Of a DNA stretch of 64,000 nucleotides, positions 23,286 through 32,765 are shown one piece after another; within the stretch, counting starts at the first letter, position 1, and each line of letters starts with the position of its first letter. Below the pieces are notes generated by a model. It was not told where the DNA came from, made no database searches, and worked only from the letters and a program-made list of their open reading frames with translations. The stretch comes from Pectinophora gossypiella (Eukaryota > Arthropoda > Insecta > Lepidoptera > Gelechiidae). The stretch covers positions 9,424,678 to 9,488,677 of the forward strand of contig NC_065419.1 of the NCBI RefSeq assembly GCF_024362695.1, written 5' to 3'. A program made the position numbers and the translations under genes.

Positions 23286-26189
23286 TTATTCCCGAATGGA
23301 GCTTACAGGCATCATGCGTTCAAAAGTCTTCTCACATTCTTTCATCAAACATGCTATCGAACTAACAAACAAATCACAATGTGGCGCTGATTCAAGCACG
23401 GAGGTGAGCAGCGAGACAGCGCGCGGCACGGGGGATTGCGAGTGCGCCACCGTGTGCGCGGGCGCGGGCGGCGCGGCCAGCAGCGCGCGCTTCCGTGGCC
23501 GCAGGACCGGGCCTGGGCGATTTATATCTGGCACATTCAGACGTAATACACGCTCGATTAGAGGAGGGCTGTCTATCCTACCCTTAAGGATATTTATAAT
23601 AAATTTGGCTAGCGCCATGTACCTACGCAGTTGCAGTGAGTTAAACCCCAGTTGCCCTTGCAGAAATAATGTAGGGTACATAAACGGGTAGTACCCGTAT
23701 TGTCTTTTGTAGAGATGTCGTAGGAACTGCTTCTGAACCTGCTCCACAATTAGGGCATATTTATTTTCGTGAGGGTTCCACACCAACGCATTATTTTCAA
23801 GTACACTACGGACCAGTGACACGTAGAGCATGCGAATTGCTTGAAATGACAAGTGAGTAGCATTGCGTATAACAAATCCAAGCCGGCGGTAAGCCGACTC
23901 TGCAACCAACTCAGCGTGAGCATGGAACGTAAGCCTGTTATCAAACAGAATGCCAAGGTCACGCACCTGCTCCACTCGCGCCACTGGTACGCCACCTATA
24001 TGGTAACTAAAAACCTGCGGGAGGGGTGACCGTGTAAAAGTAATCATCTCACATTTAGCCGGGTTAAAGTATAGTCTATTACCCAAACTCCATTCATATA
24101 CTCGTTGCAGATCATTTTGCAAGGCTGTGGCGTCTTCAGTTGTGTTTATGGCTTTTACCAACTTCACGTCGTCTGCAAATAGCAACATTAATGATTCCCT
24201 TATAACCCCTGGAAGATCATTTATGAGCAACACAAATAGCAAGGGCCCTAGATTTGATCCCTGACTTATTCCAGAACGCGTTCGATAAGGAATTGAGACA
24301 AATGAACCGTATTTGACAAACTGTTCTCTTTCTGACAAGTAACTTGCAAACAGTTTTAACAGTCTTGGTGAGAAACCCATAAGTCCTAATTTTATTAACA
24401 GGATATCATTATCTACCCTATCAAACGCCTTCTGAAAATCCAAGTATATGACGTCAACTTGATTGCCCTTTTCCAACTCAGTGGATACAAAGTCAACCAA
24501 CAACACAAGATTCGTGGATACGGAGCGTTTTGGGAAAAATCCATGCTGTGCTTCAGTAATATATGGAATGCATTGTGGTAATAAGCGAGAATATAAAGTA
24601 CTCTCGAAGGCCTTGGCTAGAGCACTTAAAATAGCTATTGGCCGGTAGTTCTCTACCGCCGTCTTAGGCCCCGATTTAGGAATAGGCGTGACCCGAGACT
24701 TCTTCCAAAGCTTAGGATACACACCAGACTCGAGTATCAAATTAAATATAAACGTAATGGGTGTCAGCAATAAATGCACACACCCCTTAATAACAAAAGC
24801 TGGTATTCCATCGGGTCCGGGTGAAGTTCCAGCCTTAAGCTTTCCAACAGAGGCAAGTACGTCAGCTTCCGAAAAGCAGCTTATATTTATGTGGCGTGAA
24901 TGGGAGTTGGTACCAGCACTAGCACTTTCCCAATCCAAAACGGGTTCCTCGTTTAGAAAGACCGAACTAAACTGCTCTGCAAAGGCCGCTGCGGTTTCCA
25001 CACCTCTATATTCGGTTTCACCTCGTGTAACCTTTACTTCAGTGCCACCTTTACTCCGCAAACTGCTAACAAATGACCAGAACTGCTTTGGCTCTGACAA
25101 TATTCGGGTTGAAATATTGTATACATAAGTATTATAGGCTGCTATTATATCATCTTTAATTGTACACCGTAGCCGAGAAAAGCAATCGTAGAATGACGTG
25201 TTTCCAGTACTTTTCCACATACGATGGTAATAAACCTTTAATTCTATATTATGGATAATATTTTCCGTATAATAGACGGGATATATCCTACACGGACTCT
25301 TTTTACGTCTCTTTTTCGGAATGAATTGGTCAAATAAACTATAGAGAGTAGTATTGAGGAAGTTCAGTGCCTCGTCTGTATCTCTGATTTCATAAAGATG
25401 ATTCCAATCGATGCTCGAAAGTGAGATGTATAGCTGGTAAAAATCTCCCTTTGTAAAGTTCCAGTCTAACCGACTATCAATATTAGCAGGATCTGTTTTT
25501 ATATTTTCATTCTTAAACGAGTATTTAAAGTTTGCTATTAATGGAGGATGTTGTAAATCAACTTTAGAAATTATTTCATGTATTCCGGCCTCTCGCACAG
25601 CTACCGCGCCTGTCAGCTCCGTGCTAGTCAACACCACATCCAAAAACCTATCATTGTTATTTGACACATTATTAAACTGATGAAAATTACAAATCTTAAC
25701 AAAACAATGAAAATATTTATTAACGTTATTACTAGCACTATACAAGTTAAGGTCCCCCAACACAATTACTTTTTCACTGGGAATATTCGCACAAACTTGT
25801 TCCACACTGTCGAACCACTCAAAGTAGAGTTCATCTTTAGTTTTAGGTGGCAGATAAACTATGCATATGTAAATATAATGTTCATTCATGACTAACCTGG
25901 CCCACAGGTCTTCACAGTGCGCCGTCTCGTAGCATAACAGACGTTCCAAAGATATAGGTGAACGAAATGCTAGTAGCACTCCTCCTCCACCGCGAGCCAC
26001 TCGATCTTTTCTCAGCAATGACCATTCTCCAGAGCCACACACTTCAAGGTCATGGATGCTCTCGTCCAGATTTGTTTCCGTGATGGCAACTAAATTAATA
26101 TCGTCCATCAATGCTAGGTTAGTTCTAAATACTGAAAGCTTAGACTTCAGCCAACGAACATTCTGATAGTAGACTTCCAATTGATACAC
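23286..26189 (-). CDS. LINE ORF2 protein (endonuclease and reverse transcriptase)
   Basis: A 967-residue polyprotein frame. The APE-type endonuclease spans residues 1-225, with N10 in QNVRWLKSK, E38 in ITETN, D146 and N148 in GDLNLY, and D211..H214 in VDLQHPPL. The reverse transcriptase spans about 470-740, with NYRPIAIL (514-521), catalytic D574 in YLDFQKAFD, SGISQGSNLGPLLF (639-652) and FADDVK with D673/D674. The C-terminal region has no RNase H. The role is to nick target DNA and copy the LINE RNA there (target-primed reverse transcription). The first codon at 26189 is GTG. The frame is open into the end of ORF1 but has no ATG until residue 28, beyond catalytic N10. The segment encoded at 23390-23525 is unusually GC-rich (Ala/Pro run). 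Confidence 0.9.
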   Translation of the reverse strand: MYQLEVYYQNVRWLKSKLSVFRTNLALMDDINLVAITETNLDESIHDLEVCGSGEWSLLRKDRVARGGGGVLLAFRSPISLERLLCYETAHCEDLWARLVMNEHYIYICIVYLPPKTKDELYFEWFDSVEQVCANIPSEKVIVLGDLNLYSASNNVNKYFHCFVKICNFHQFNNVSNNNDRFLDVVLTSTELTGAVAVREAGIHEIISKVDLQHPPLIANFKYSFKNENIKTDPANIDSRLDWNFTKGDFYQLYISLSSIDWNHLYEIRDTDEALNFLNTTLYSLFDQFIPKKRRKKSPCRIYPVYYTENIIHNIELKVYYHRMWKSTGNTSFYDCFSRLRCTIKDDIIAAYNTYVYNISTRILSEPKQFWSFVSSLRSKGGTEVKVTRGETEYRGVETAAAFAEQFSSVFLNEEPVLDWESASAGTNSHSRHINISCFSEADVLASVGKLKAGTSPGPDGIPAFVIKGCVHLLLTPITFIFNLILESGVYPKLWKKSRVTPIPKSGPKTAVENYRPIAILSALAKAFESTLYSRLLPQCIPYITEAQHGFFPKRSVSTNLVLLVDFVSTELEKGNQVDVIYLDFQKAFDRVDNDILLIKLGLMGFSPRLLKLFASYLSEREQFVKYGSFVSIPYRTRSGISQGSNLGPLLFVLLINDLPGVIRESLMLLFADDVKLVKAINTTEDATALQNDLQRVYEWSLGNRLYFNPAKCEMITFTRSPLPQVFSYHIGGVPVARVEQVRDLGILFDNRLTFHAHAELVAESAYRRLGFVIRNATHLSFQAIRMLYVSLVRSVLENNALVWNPHENKYALIVEQVQKQFLRHLYKRQYGYYPFMYPTLFLQGQLGFNSLQLRRYMALAKFIINILKGRIDSPPLIERVLRLNVPDINRPGPVLRPRKRALLAAPPAPAHTVAHSQSPVPRAVSLLTSVLESAPHCDLFVSSIACLMKECEKTFERMMPVSSIRE

Positions 26190-26214
26190 CTTATTTGAAC
26201 TCCTGATAACCTTC

Positions 26215-27363
26215 TTATTGCTTCCCTTTACGAAAGGGCTGTGACCAAGGTTTTACACATATACCTTGTGGCCAATTTTCGGGTATCATAGCTGCGTCAA
26301 AAGAATCATACGATAACCCTAGTTTAAAAGATGCATAATTGCCTCTAGCTTTTAAAGTTTCTACGGATACTACATTATTAGATCCACATACCGTATTTAA
26401 ATGGTAACGAATTTGCTCCTCTTTCGTGCCAGCCTTCACGTAATAAAGATGTAAGTAACGAGTACGTGCAGATGCCTCCAACTGAGCCGAGCTCGATGTA
26501 GCACTACCTCGAATAATACGAGGGCGTTTCCGCTCAACCTTAGTCCATGGTTCATCGCTATTTTCGTGGGCCACGGAGAATTCAACCGTCGGAATGGTGT
26601 CCCGTTGCTCATGGCTATTGCTTGATGTAGCATCACGTGCCATGGTGGAGTTGTCTTTATCCATTGCTGACTGGAGCTGTGACGTGTCCATTGTGTTGTA
26701 AGTGGAGCTCGTACTTGGTATAGTGGCTTGTACTACCACGGCTTTATATGATTTGGGTTGCTTCGTATCAGTCTTTAAGACTGAATTTGCAGGCTGAGAC
26801 ATAGGTGGAACGTTACTCGGCGTGCGTTTACCATCATTTTCCAATGTCTTTGAATACAGCTTGTCGTTTTCCAACGTCTTCAGTCTTACCTCCAAACTAG
26901 CTATCTTATTAGTCAATTCAACAAAAGTATTTTTCATTACCGCTTCAAGACTTTGTGCTATTTTTTGGGTAACCGAATCAGTCAGCTTTGCAAATTCCTC
27001 TCGTATCACTTCCCGAAGTGCGAGTGAGTGAATCGAGTCATCCAGGTACGAATTTTCAACAGGGGAGTTTATAATCTTTGACTGCGTTCCTCGCGTAGTT
27101 GTTATATTTTGCGTAGAAAATTGTACATCAGTTTGGGTCGGGCTAGCATCTCGAGTTCTCACTGGAGTGTTGGTGTTATCCATTTTAGGTTGTTTGCATA
27201 TACAAATGGGGCACTTCCATCGCTGTCTGTGTTCTTCATTGAAAGTGTTGTAGTAACGCTTTTCGGAGACATTAGCACATTCTAAGCAATAAGCCTGCCC
27301 ACATTGGCTACAAACTATTGGTTTTCTCAAATTAATTTCGTTAGTACAGCCAGCACAATTCAT
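26215..27363 (-). CDS. LINE ORF1 protein (zinc finger, coiled coil, basic C-terminal domain)
   Basis: A 382-residue protein starting at an ATG. Residues 1-54 hold eight cysteines in pairs (C3/C6, C18/C21, C26/C29, C51/C54) with W49 before the last pair. This is a PHD-like finger as described for ORF1 of CR1-group elements, with Cys26 in the usual His place. Residues about 115-165 form a likely coiled coil (REEFAKL..SVTQKIAQSLE...). Residues 170-290 are Ser/Thr-rich and low in order. Residues about 300-382 form a compact conserved-looking domain (YLHLYYVKAGT...NNVVSVE...YASFKLGL) that is probably nucleic-acid binding. The expected role is to coat LINE RNA and act as chaperone in the retrotransposition particle. 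It ends 25 bases before the ORF2 frame is usually taken to start. Confidence 0.88.
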   Translation of the reverse strand: MNCAGCTNEINLRKPIVCSQCGQAYCLECANVSEKRYYNTFNEEHRQRWKCPICICKQPKMDNTNTPVRTRDASPTQTDVQFSTQNITTTRGTQSKIINSPVENSYLDDSIHSLALREVIREEFAKLTDSVTQKIAQSLEAVMKNTFVELTNKIASLEVRLKTLENDKLYSKTLENDGKRTPSNVPPMSQPANSVLKTDTKQPKSYKAVVVQATIPSTSSTYNTMDTSQLQSAMDKDNSTMARDATSSNSHEQRDTIPTVEFSVAHENSDEPWTKVERKRPRIIRGSATSSSAQLEASARTRYLHLYYVKAGTKEEQIRYHLNTVCGSNNVVSVETLKARGNYASFKLGLSYDSFDAAMIPENWPQGICVKPWSQPFRKGKQ

Positions 27364-27546
27364 ATTGTCTTTTGCAATATTTAGTTAGCAAAATAAAAAA
27401 AATAAATAGAATTATCCAATCACCAAAAAATCAGCATAGGCGCGGAACCAACAACGCTTGCAAAATATTAGTTAAGCTTAGTAATAATCGTGACGTCAGA
27501 CGCCTAAGCGCCGAAGCAGACCGGTTATTTCGTCGCCTTGTTGCGT

Positions 27547-27612
27547 GACTCGTTAGCGTCGCGGTAGCGCGCTCGCCTCCCGCGCAGCGGATCTCGGTTC
27601 AAATCCAGCAAA
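27547..27612 (+). repeat. tRNA-like relic (SINE head) beside the LINE 5' end
   Basis: This GC-rich 60-bp stretch carries a perfect B-box (GGTTCAAATCC, 27596-27606), an A-box-like TAGCGTCGCGG (27554-27564) and an anticodon-arm-like GCGCG/CGCGC stem. The acceptor stem cannot be folded convincingly, so it is not a functional tRNA gene but a tRNA-derived fragment, opposite in direction to the LINE. Confidence 0.5.
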
Positions 27613-27899
27613 AACACTCAAAAATATGTTGATCTCTTTCTAAGACCGCCCAGTGGGCGGAAACTATAGGTAAGGATCCTGTATGAGTAAAAAGGAATTA
27701 ATCTTCACATAATTCCACCAATCACAAATTTTGAAATCAAATTTCACTAATAAATTCTTAACAAGAATCACAACACGACCACTCTCCACAAAGGCGGAAC
27801 GAACACGGTGTTCATATTTCACCACAAACACATTTCAGCTGCCAGTATTTGTTATTCTTAACATCACGGCAAAAAGAAACAAACAAATGACCTCGTATA

Positions 27900-28155
27900 A
27901 AAGCTCTTTATTTTATATTGCGCTTGCAATTAAAATGAAGAGCGGAGGAACGGTCGGTCCACTACACCATAATTTATGACAATAGTTATTCGTCATCCTC
28001 TCAGGTCATCTCCTTAGCGTTATCCCGTTTTTCTCAGCTCCGAATCAGCTTACCGTATCTAACCTATGCTATTTGGCAGCTCCGCTTTAAAGCGACTGCT
28101 TGTCTGACCTTCCAACCAGAGAAGAAAAAACCAGCCCAAAATAGGTTAGGTCAAA
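27900..28155 (-). repeat. Dispersed repeat K, extended copy
   Basis: AGCTCTTTATTTTATATTGC (shared with 1890-1925), then CATCTCCTTAGCGTTATCCC, GCGACTGCTTGTCTGACCTT and AAAACCAGCCCAAAATAGG. The longest copy of this family in the window. Confidence 0.55.
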
Positions 28156-28433
28156 TACTTCCAAAACACATTTTTTCGGGAATGTGCGTTTCTTATGTTT
28201 TTCTTCACCGCCGCGCGCGTGACAACCATTTATGATTTAAACATGAATTTGAAAATCATTAGTTTAGGTACGCGCTGCTGGTATTCACACAGTGAGAGGA
28301 AAGTGTTCTTTCAACGGGGCTACCACGGCTCTATTTGTCTTCCTGAACACAGGGTGTAATAGCCAAGAGGAGAATCAGCTTACAAAAAAAATACCGGTCA
28401 TTAGAATTCAGTAGATACGATTGGTTCACTTCT

Positions 28434-28752
28434 TTCTTCTTATCGTGTGGGTTGTGAGGTGGAATACCAACCTCATCAACCCTGGTGTCAGTATTATTAC
28501 TGAGCCGCCAAAGGCCCCTGACATGGCTCATGTAACGACTATTTACATCAGTAAGTAGTAACCGGAACCAACGGCTTAACGTGCCGAAGCACGGATCATA
28601 TTAATTACGTACAATCAGGTGATCAGTCTGTAATGTCCTAACCAAAGCAGGGATCACAAAGTGATTTTTGTGATATGTCCCCACCGGGATTCGAACCCGG
28701 GGCCTCCGGGTCGTGAGCAAAACGCTCAACCACTGGGCCCCGAAGGCCGTTA
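28434..28752 (-). mobile_element. SINE-1, most complete copy
   Basis: On the minus strand it starts with the tRNA-like promoter: A-box region GGGCCCAGTGGTTGAGCG and B-box GGGTTCGAATCCCGG. The body and the TCACAACCCACACGA tail follow. It could still bind RNA polymerase III factors (inference). Confidence 0.9.
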
Positions 28753-29461
28753 TATTGGTTCACTAACAAGTCTGTGTAGGTAGTTATGTTAGTACACTGA
28801 TTGTACATAACACACTGCCAATGAACTGCAAGAAGTTTGATCAACTTGAAAATTCTCCTCTCGTCCCAGAACAAAAGTGGAGCAAAGATTACAAAGAGTT
28901 GGCAACACTGGAGTTAGACGAAACTGGCGAATCAACTTGTTAAAGTTTGGACCTAACGAGCGAGCTGCTAACTCAATACTGTAGTTTCTAGAGGAGTTTC
29001 GATTCCACTGGGTATAGTTTAGTAGAGACAACCCAAAATAAATAGCACAACATTTAGTAGTTACTCGGTACGTTCATTTTTCTACAAGTATTGAGGTATT
29101 AGGTACTACATACTACAAGTATTAGGTATAAAGTTCTTTAAAAAACTGATATCGTATACCTGAATCGATAAGTGGAAATCGGTTGTGTAATAACTGGTAA
29201 TCTTAGAACTGTAGTAATAATTTTGTCCTTTGGTAAATAGACGCGAACAGACAGACAACATTTTTAAAAAGTACTTGTAGAGATGTGAGGAGTACCCAAA
29301 TAAATTTTACATCTATAAAATTGTATTTCTTACTAGGCAAGGCGGTGAACGCGGTAATATCAACTCTATTATTATGTCAATAATCTAATTACCATCAAGT
29401 TTAGGTAAATACCGAATTTCCTACCTATACTTATAAGTTACATCAAAAATTAAAAATTTAT

Positions 29462-29508
29462 TAGAAAAGCGCGCGCGACGCAACGCAAAGGTAAGTCGCG
29501 CTTTTCTA
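29462..29508. repeat. GC-rich hairpin
   Basis: TAGAAAAGCGCG (29462-29473) pairs with CGCGCTTTTCTA (29497-29508) around a 23-base loop. Confidence 0.8.
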
Positions 29509-30303
29509 TAAACAAATTCTTACCAAACAGACATACATAACCAACCCACGACCACTTGAACTAATCAGTCATTATTAAAGCCATTTAAATTTTCCATTAA
29601 GTAAATAAATACATGTAATGTATAATGTAACCTTATATGATGGGCTTGTTTATTTGCAAATGACTTAAGGTCATCTGTACCTACTAATGTGCTACGATGT
29701 GTGTGTATGTGTGAAAAGGATGACTAAGTTGGATATGGCAACAAACGTGCGTGCGCATATAAAAACCTCATATACTCGTACAGACACGCGCCTGTAAGTC
29801 GTATTGTGGTAGGCAGAGCCACAAGTCATTAGATGTTAATTTGCAGCGTGCCAATTCACACAGTGACAGGTGACCGCTACAACTTCAGCACTGCCAAAAC
29901 CACTGCATACTACAATCTCACCCAATCCAAACCACTGCATAGTAAAGTCGTTCTTATCGCGTGCTTTGAGAGCGAGACAGTCCGCGCACGCTCCCTTACT
30001 TTTTACAGGCTTACGGCCATATAGATAGACTAAAGTAAGACCCTACAGGGCTAACAAACGTAACGTAATAAAATTATCTATCTTTCAATATTTTTTTGTC
30101 TTTTTAAGTTTGTTTTTTCCCCAACATGCGTGCCACGTGATTTCGTCAGTATTTTGACAGAACAACATGACTTATTTGGATTCACATATTAGCACCAATC
30201 GGCAAAATGACATAATTATAAATCGTCAGAATAAAAAAAAAAATACCGTGACAACATTTTATCTCGTTGCGCATGTTAGCCCTACAGGGCAAAGTACCTA
30301 TAA

Positions 30304-30614
30304 CGGCCTCTGTGGTCCAGTAGTTGAGCGTTAGGCTCACGATCCGAAGGTTTGAATCCCGGTGAGTAAATATCACAAAAATTACTTTGCGATCCCTAGT
30401 TTGGTTAGGACATTGGCTGATCACCTGATTGTCCGAAAGTAACATGATCCGTGCTTCGGAAGGCACGTTAAGCCGTTGGTCCCGGTTACTACTTACTGGT
30501 GTAAGTAGTTACACGAGTCATGTCAGGGGCCTTTGGCGGCTCAATAGTAACCCTGACACCAAGGTTGATGAGGTTGGTAATCCACCTCACAACCCACACG
30601 AGAGAAGAAGAAGG
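30304..30614 (+). mobile_element. SINE-1 copy
   Basis: Full head-to-tail copy: GGTCCAGTAGTTGAGCG (A-box), GGTTTGAATCCCGG (B-box), body with GCTTCGGAAGGCACGTTAAG, and tail CCTCACAACCCACACGAGAG. Confidence 0.9.
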
Positions 30615-30887
30615 GTGTAGTGAGGTAAATCTCTCGGTACCGATACGAATAGGTGCGGGGCGGAGTCTCCGTTTTATACCTAGTATTAATTTATTTAATA
30701 GTTTATTTTCCACAGGGACAAGTTGATTACACACAAAACAGACAAACATATCAATTTTATTCTACGCCTTTAGATAGTTATTAATTTCGTACGTATATTT
30801 TCGTACTTTCACAATGAGTTTTGAAAGTAGATGGCTTTGCAAAAGGTTACATGCCCGTAAGCATATAGTGTGTTAACTAAAGTACTC

Positions 30888-31035
30888 GTACAGTCATGAG
30901 CAATATAATGTACCCACTTAAGGACTCTGTCGCACTAACATATTTGACATTTAGTGAGACGTACAGTTCAATTTGTCAAAAAAGTTAATGTGACATGGTA
31001 CCAAAGTGTATACATATTAATGCTCGTGACCGTAC
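30888..31035. mobile_element. 148-bp MITE, copy 3 (inverted)
   Basis: Starts GTACAGTCATGAGCA and ends TGCTCGTGACCGTAC, the reverse complement of copies 1 and 2, again exactly 148 bp. A degenerate partial copy may lie at 13801-13880. Confidence 0.8.
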
Positions 31036-32007
31036 GCGCGAAAATCCTAAAGCTATAGTTAGATGCATCTGTCGTCAATCTACGTCTATCCATTTAGCTA
31101 CAAGTTCACAACGTGACCTACCCTACATTATATAAACTTAGACCTTCCTGTCAGGGACTTACATCAGCTTTTATCGTGTTCTGGCCACTGCCATATTATT
31201 CAGATATATTTGATAAGGTCAAAATCCAGATCTAAATATAGATGCTTAATACGTTATTCGTTACGAAATGAGCGTATTTAATCAGATTATTTCAGATATT
31301 AGCGAAGTCTGACTTTCTAATTTTAACTCTTAATAATAATTCTGATGATTATATATCCCAACAGTAATATTTTCAAAGTTGAAGATCAAACTAATTACCA
31401 ATATGATTATTTTTACTTCCATTTTGAAGGTGGTAGTTTGAATAACGAACGAAACTTGCATGATTGAACAAACTGATAAACGCAAACCACATTTTAAACT
31501 CTCCAAAGTCAGTAAAAGTTTGAATTAAATTCTAGCAGAAATTGCATGACGAAAATATCAATAGTTCAAAAAGTATTATATTTCAAACGCTAGTAGGAGA
31601 TTATTTAGAAGACAATTTTATTCGTCGAGGCTTTAATTAATAGGACGAAGACGAAAACTTCGCTCTTAATGACTTCAATTTCCTTTAAAACAGGCTTTCT
31701 TCTTACAAATTTCCCCTTCAAAAACATATTTTTTGACCTTGTTTACTTGGCTTCTATTGTGCTAGAGTATTGTGTTGCTATACATTTCAATTAAGCTGTA
31801 CAATATCGTTTACATTGCAGCAATAGAGATGACTTGCTTGTATAAATATTTAACGTAACGCCTACGTTTTGTACTAAATTAATGAAGTGAAGATGTTCTC
31901 CACGGTTAGGTAACATGTTAGATTTACTCAGGTGCACACTTCGGATACTCCATGTAAAAATCTCATTCATACCGTGTGCTGTATAACGCGTAAGAGCAAG
32001 CGAGAGA

Positions 32008-32055
32008 GACAGTCCACACGCTCCCCCTTACGACAGTCCACACGCTCCCCCTTAC
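32008..32055 (+). repeat. 24-bp tandem duplication
   Basis: GACAGTCCACACGCTCCCCC plus TTAC occurs twice back to back. A related single unit is at about 29970-30000. Confidence 0.9.
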
Positions 32056-32090
32056 CCCTTAGCGGTTTATGGCAATTTAGGACTAAAGGA

Positions 32091-32205
32091 ACGATCCCCT
32101 TGGTCCAGTGGTTAAACGTTGGGCTCATTCGAGGTTCGATTCGAGATTCCCGGTGGGGACATATCACAAAAATAACTTTGTGGTCCCTAGTTTGGCGTGA
32201 CAAAA
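32091..32205 (+). mobile_element. SINE-1 head, 3'-truncated
   Basis: tRNA-like head (TTGGTCCAGTGGTTAAACG, then TTCCCGGTGGGGACATATCA) and CCCTAGTTTGGC. The remaining body is missing. The B-box region appears partly duplicated (GAGGTTCGATTCGAGATTCCC). Confidence 0.75.
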
Positions 32206-32261
32206 GGCGTAGTTGGCAAAAATCCGTTTGAAAATTATACCGATGTTACCTTCTGTCGATC

Positions 32262-32395
32262 TCATCATATCCCTAGCGATTATCTCGTTTATTCAGAGGT
32301 CAAGTTTTTTACAGAACCGACTGTCAATTTGACCTTCCAATCCCAAGGGAAAACCTTCCCAAAAATAGGGTTGGTAACATGTTTCTGAAAATAAT
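32262..32395 (-). repeat. Dispersed repeat K copy
   Basis: CCCTAGCGATTATCTCGTTT, TTTTTTACAGAACCGACTGT, TTTGACCTTCCAA and AAAACCTTCCCAAAAATAGG align with the 27900-28155 copy. Confidence 0.55.
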
Positions 32396-32504
32396 TTTGT
32401 CGGGCGTATGGGTTACTAGCCCAGACCTAGGAAAATCCTATTGGAGGAAGGATATTTTTATTGTGTTGCTGGAAAGAAACCAACTTCCAAAACGCGTACA
32501 TAAC

Positions 32505-32765
32505 ATAAACAGCCTATTGCGACCCACTGCTGAACACAAGCCTCCCCTCAATCAACCAGAGGGGGTAAGGCATACTGCTCTACGCGTTGATGCGCATTGA
32601 TGGAGGTGTTTTACGGATAACAGCCAGAACAACGACTTAACGTGCCCTCCAAAATACGAAATAATCTTACTTTTTCGGAAAATTTGATGATTCAAATCTG
32701 AAACACCACGGACCTGCAGATCGTGAGCCCAGCGACAAAACGCACGTGTGAACCTGTCTAAATGA
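32505..32765 (-). mobile_element. SINE-2 copy, degenerate
   Basis: Same landmarks as the copy near 12.6 kb: CCACTGCTGAACACAAGCCT, CCAGAGGGGGTAAGGCATAC, TGATGGAGGTGTTTTACGG and ACGACTTAACGTGCCCTCC. The head is eroded (GGACCTGCAGATCGTGAGCC). Confidence 0.65.

Larger units (their letters stand above)
23150..27400 (-). mobile_element. Full-length CR1/jockey-type non-LTR retrotransposon (LINE)
   Basis: An element with two intact ORFs in the order ORF1 then ORF2 on the minus strand, followed by a short 3' UTR and a (TAAA)n-type tail at 23150-23180. It lacks an RNase H domain. The ORF1 zinc finger plus APE-type endonuclease and reverse transcriptase place it in the CR1/jockey group (family knowledge; subfamily not resolved). 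The 5' end is uncertain: upstream of ORF1 comes AT-rich leader to about 27480, then GC-rich sequence with a tRNA-like relic at 27547-27612. I found no clear target-site duplication. It lies in Pde11 intron 2 in the sense orientation. Intact frames suggest a recent insertion. Confidence 0.88.

Noticed and set aside
23296..25128. Plus-strand ORFs of 131 and 146 codons opposite LINE ORF2
   Set aside because: They are antisense shadows of the intact reverse-transcriptase frame and have no domain of their own.
28638..28874. ORF containing GPVVERFAHDPEAPGSNPGG
   Set aside because: It is a translation of the SINE-1 tRNA-like head, a well-known false protein.
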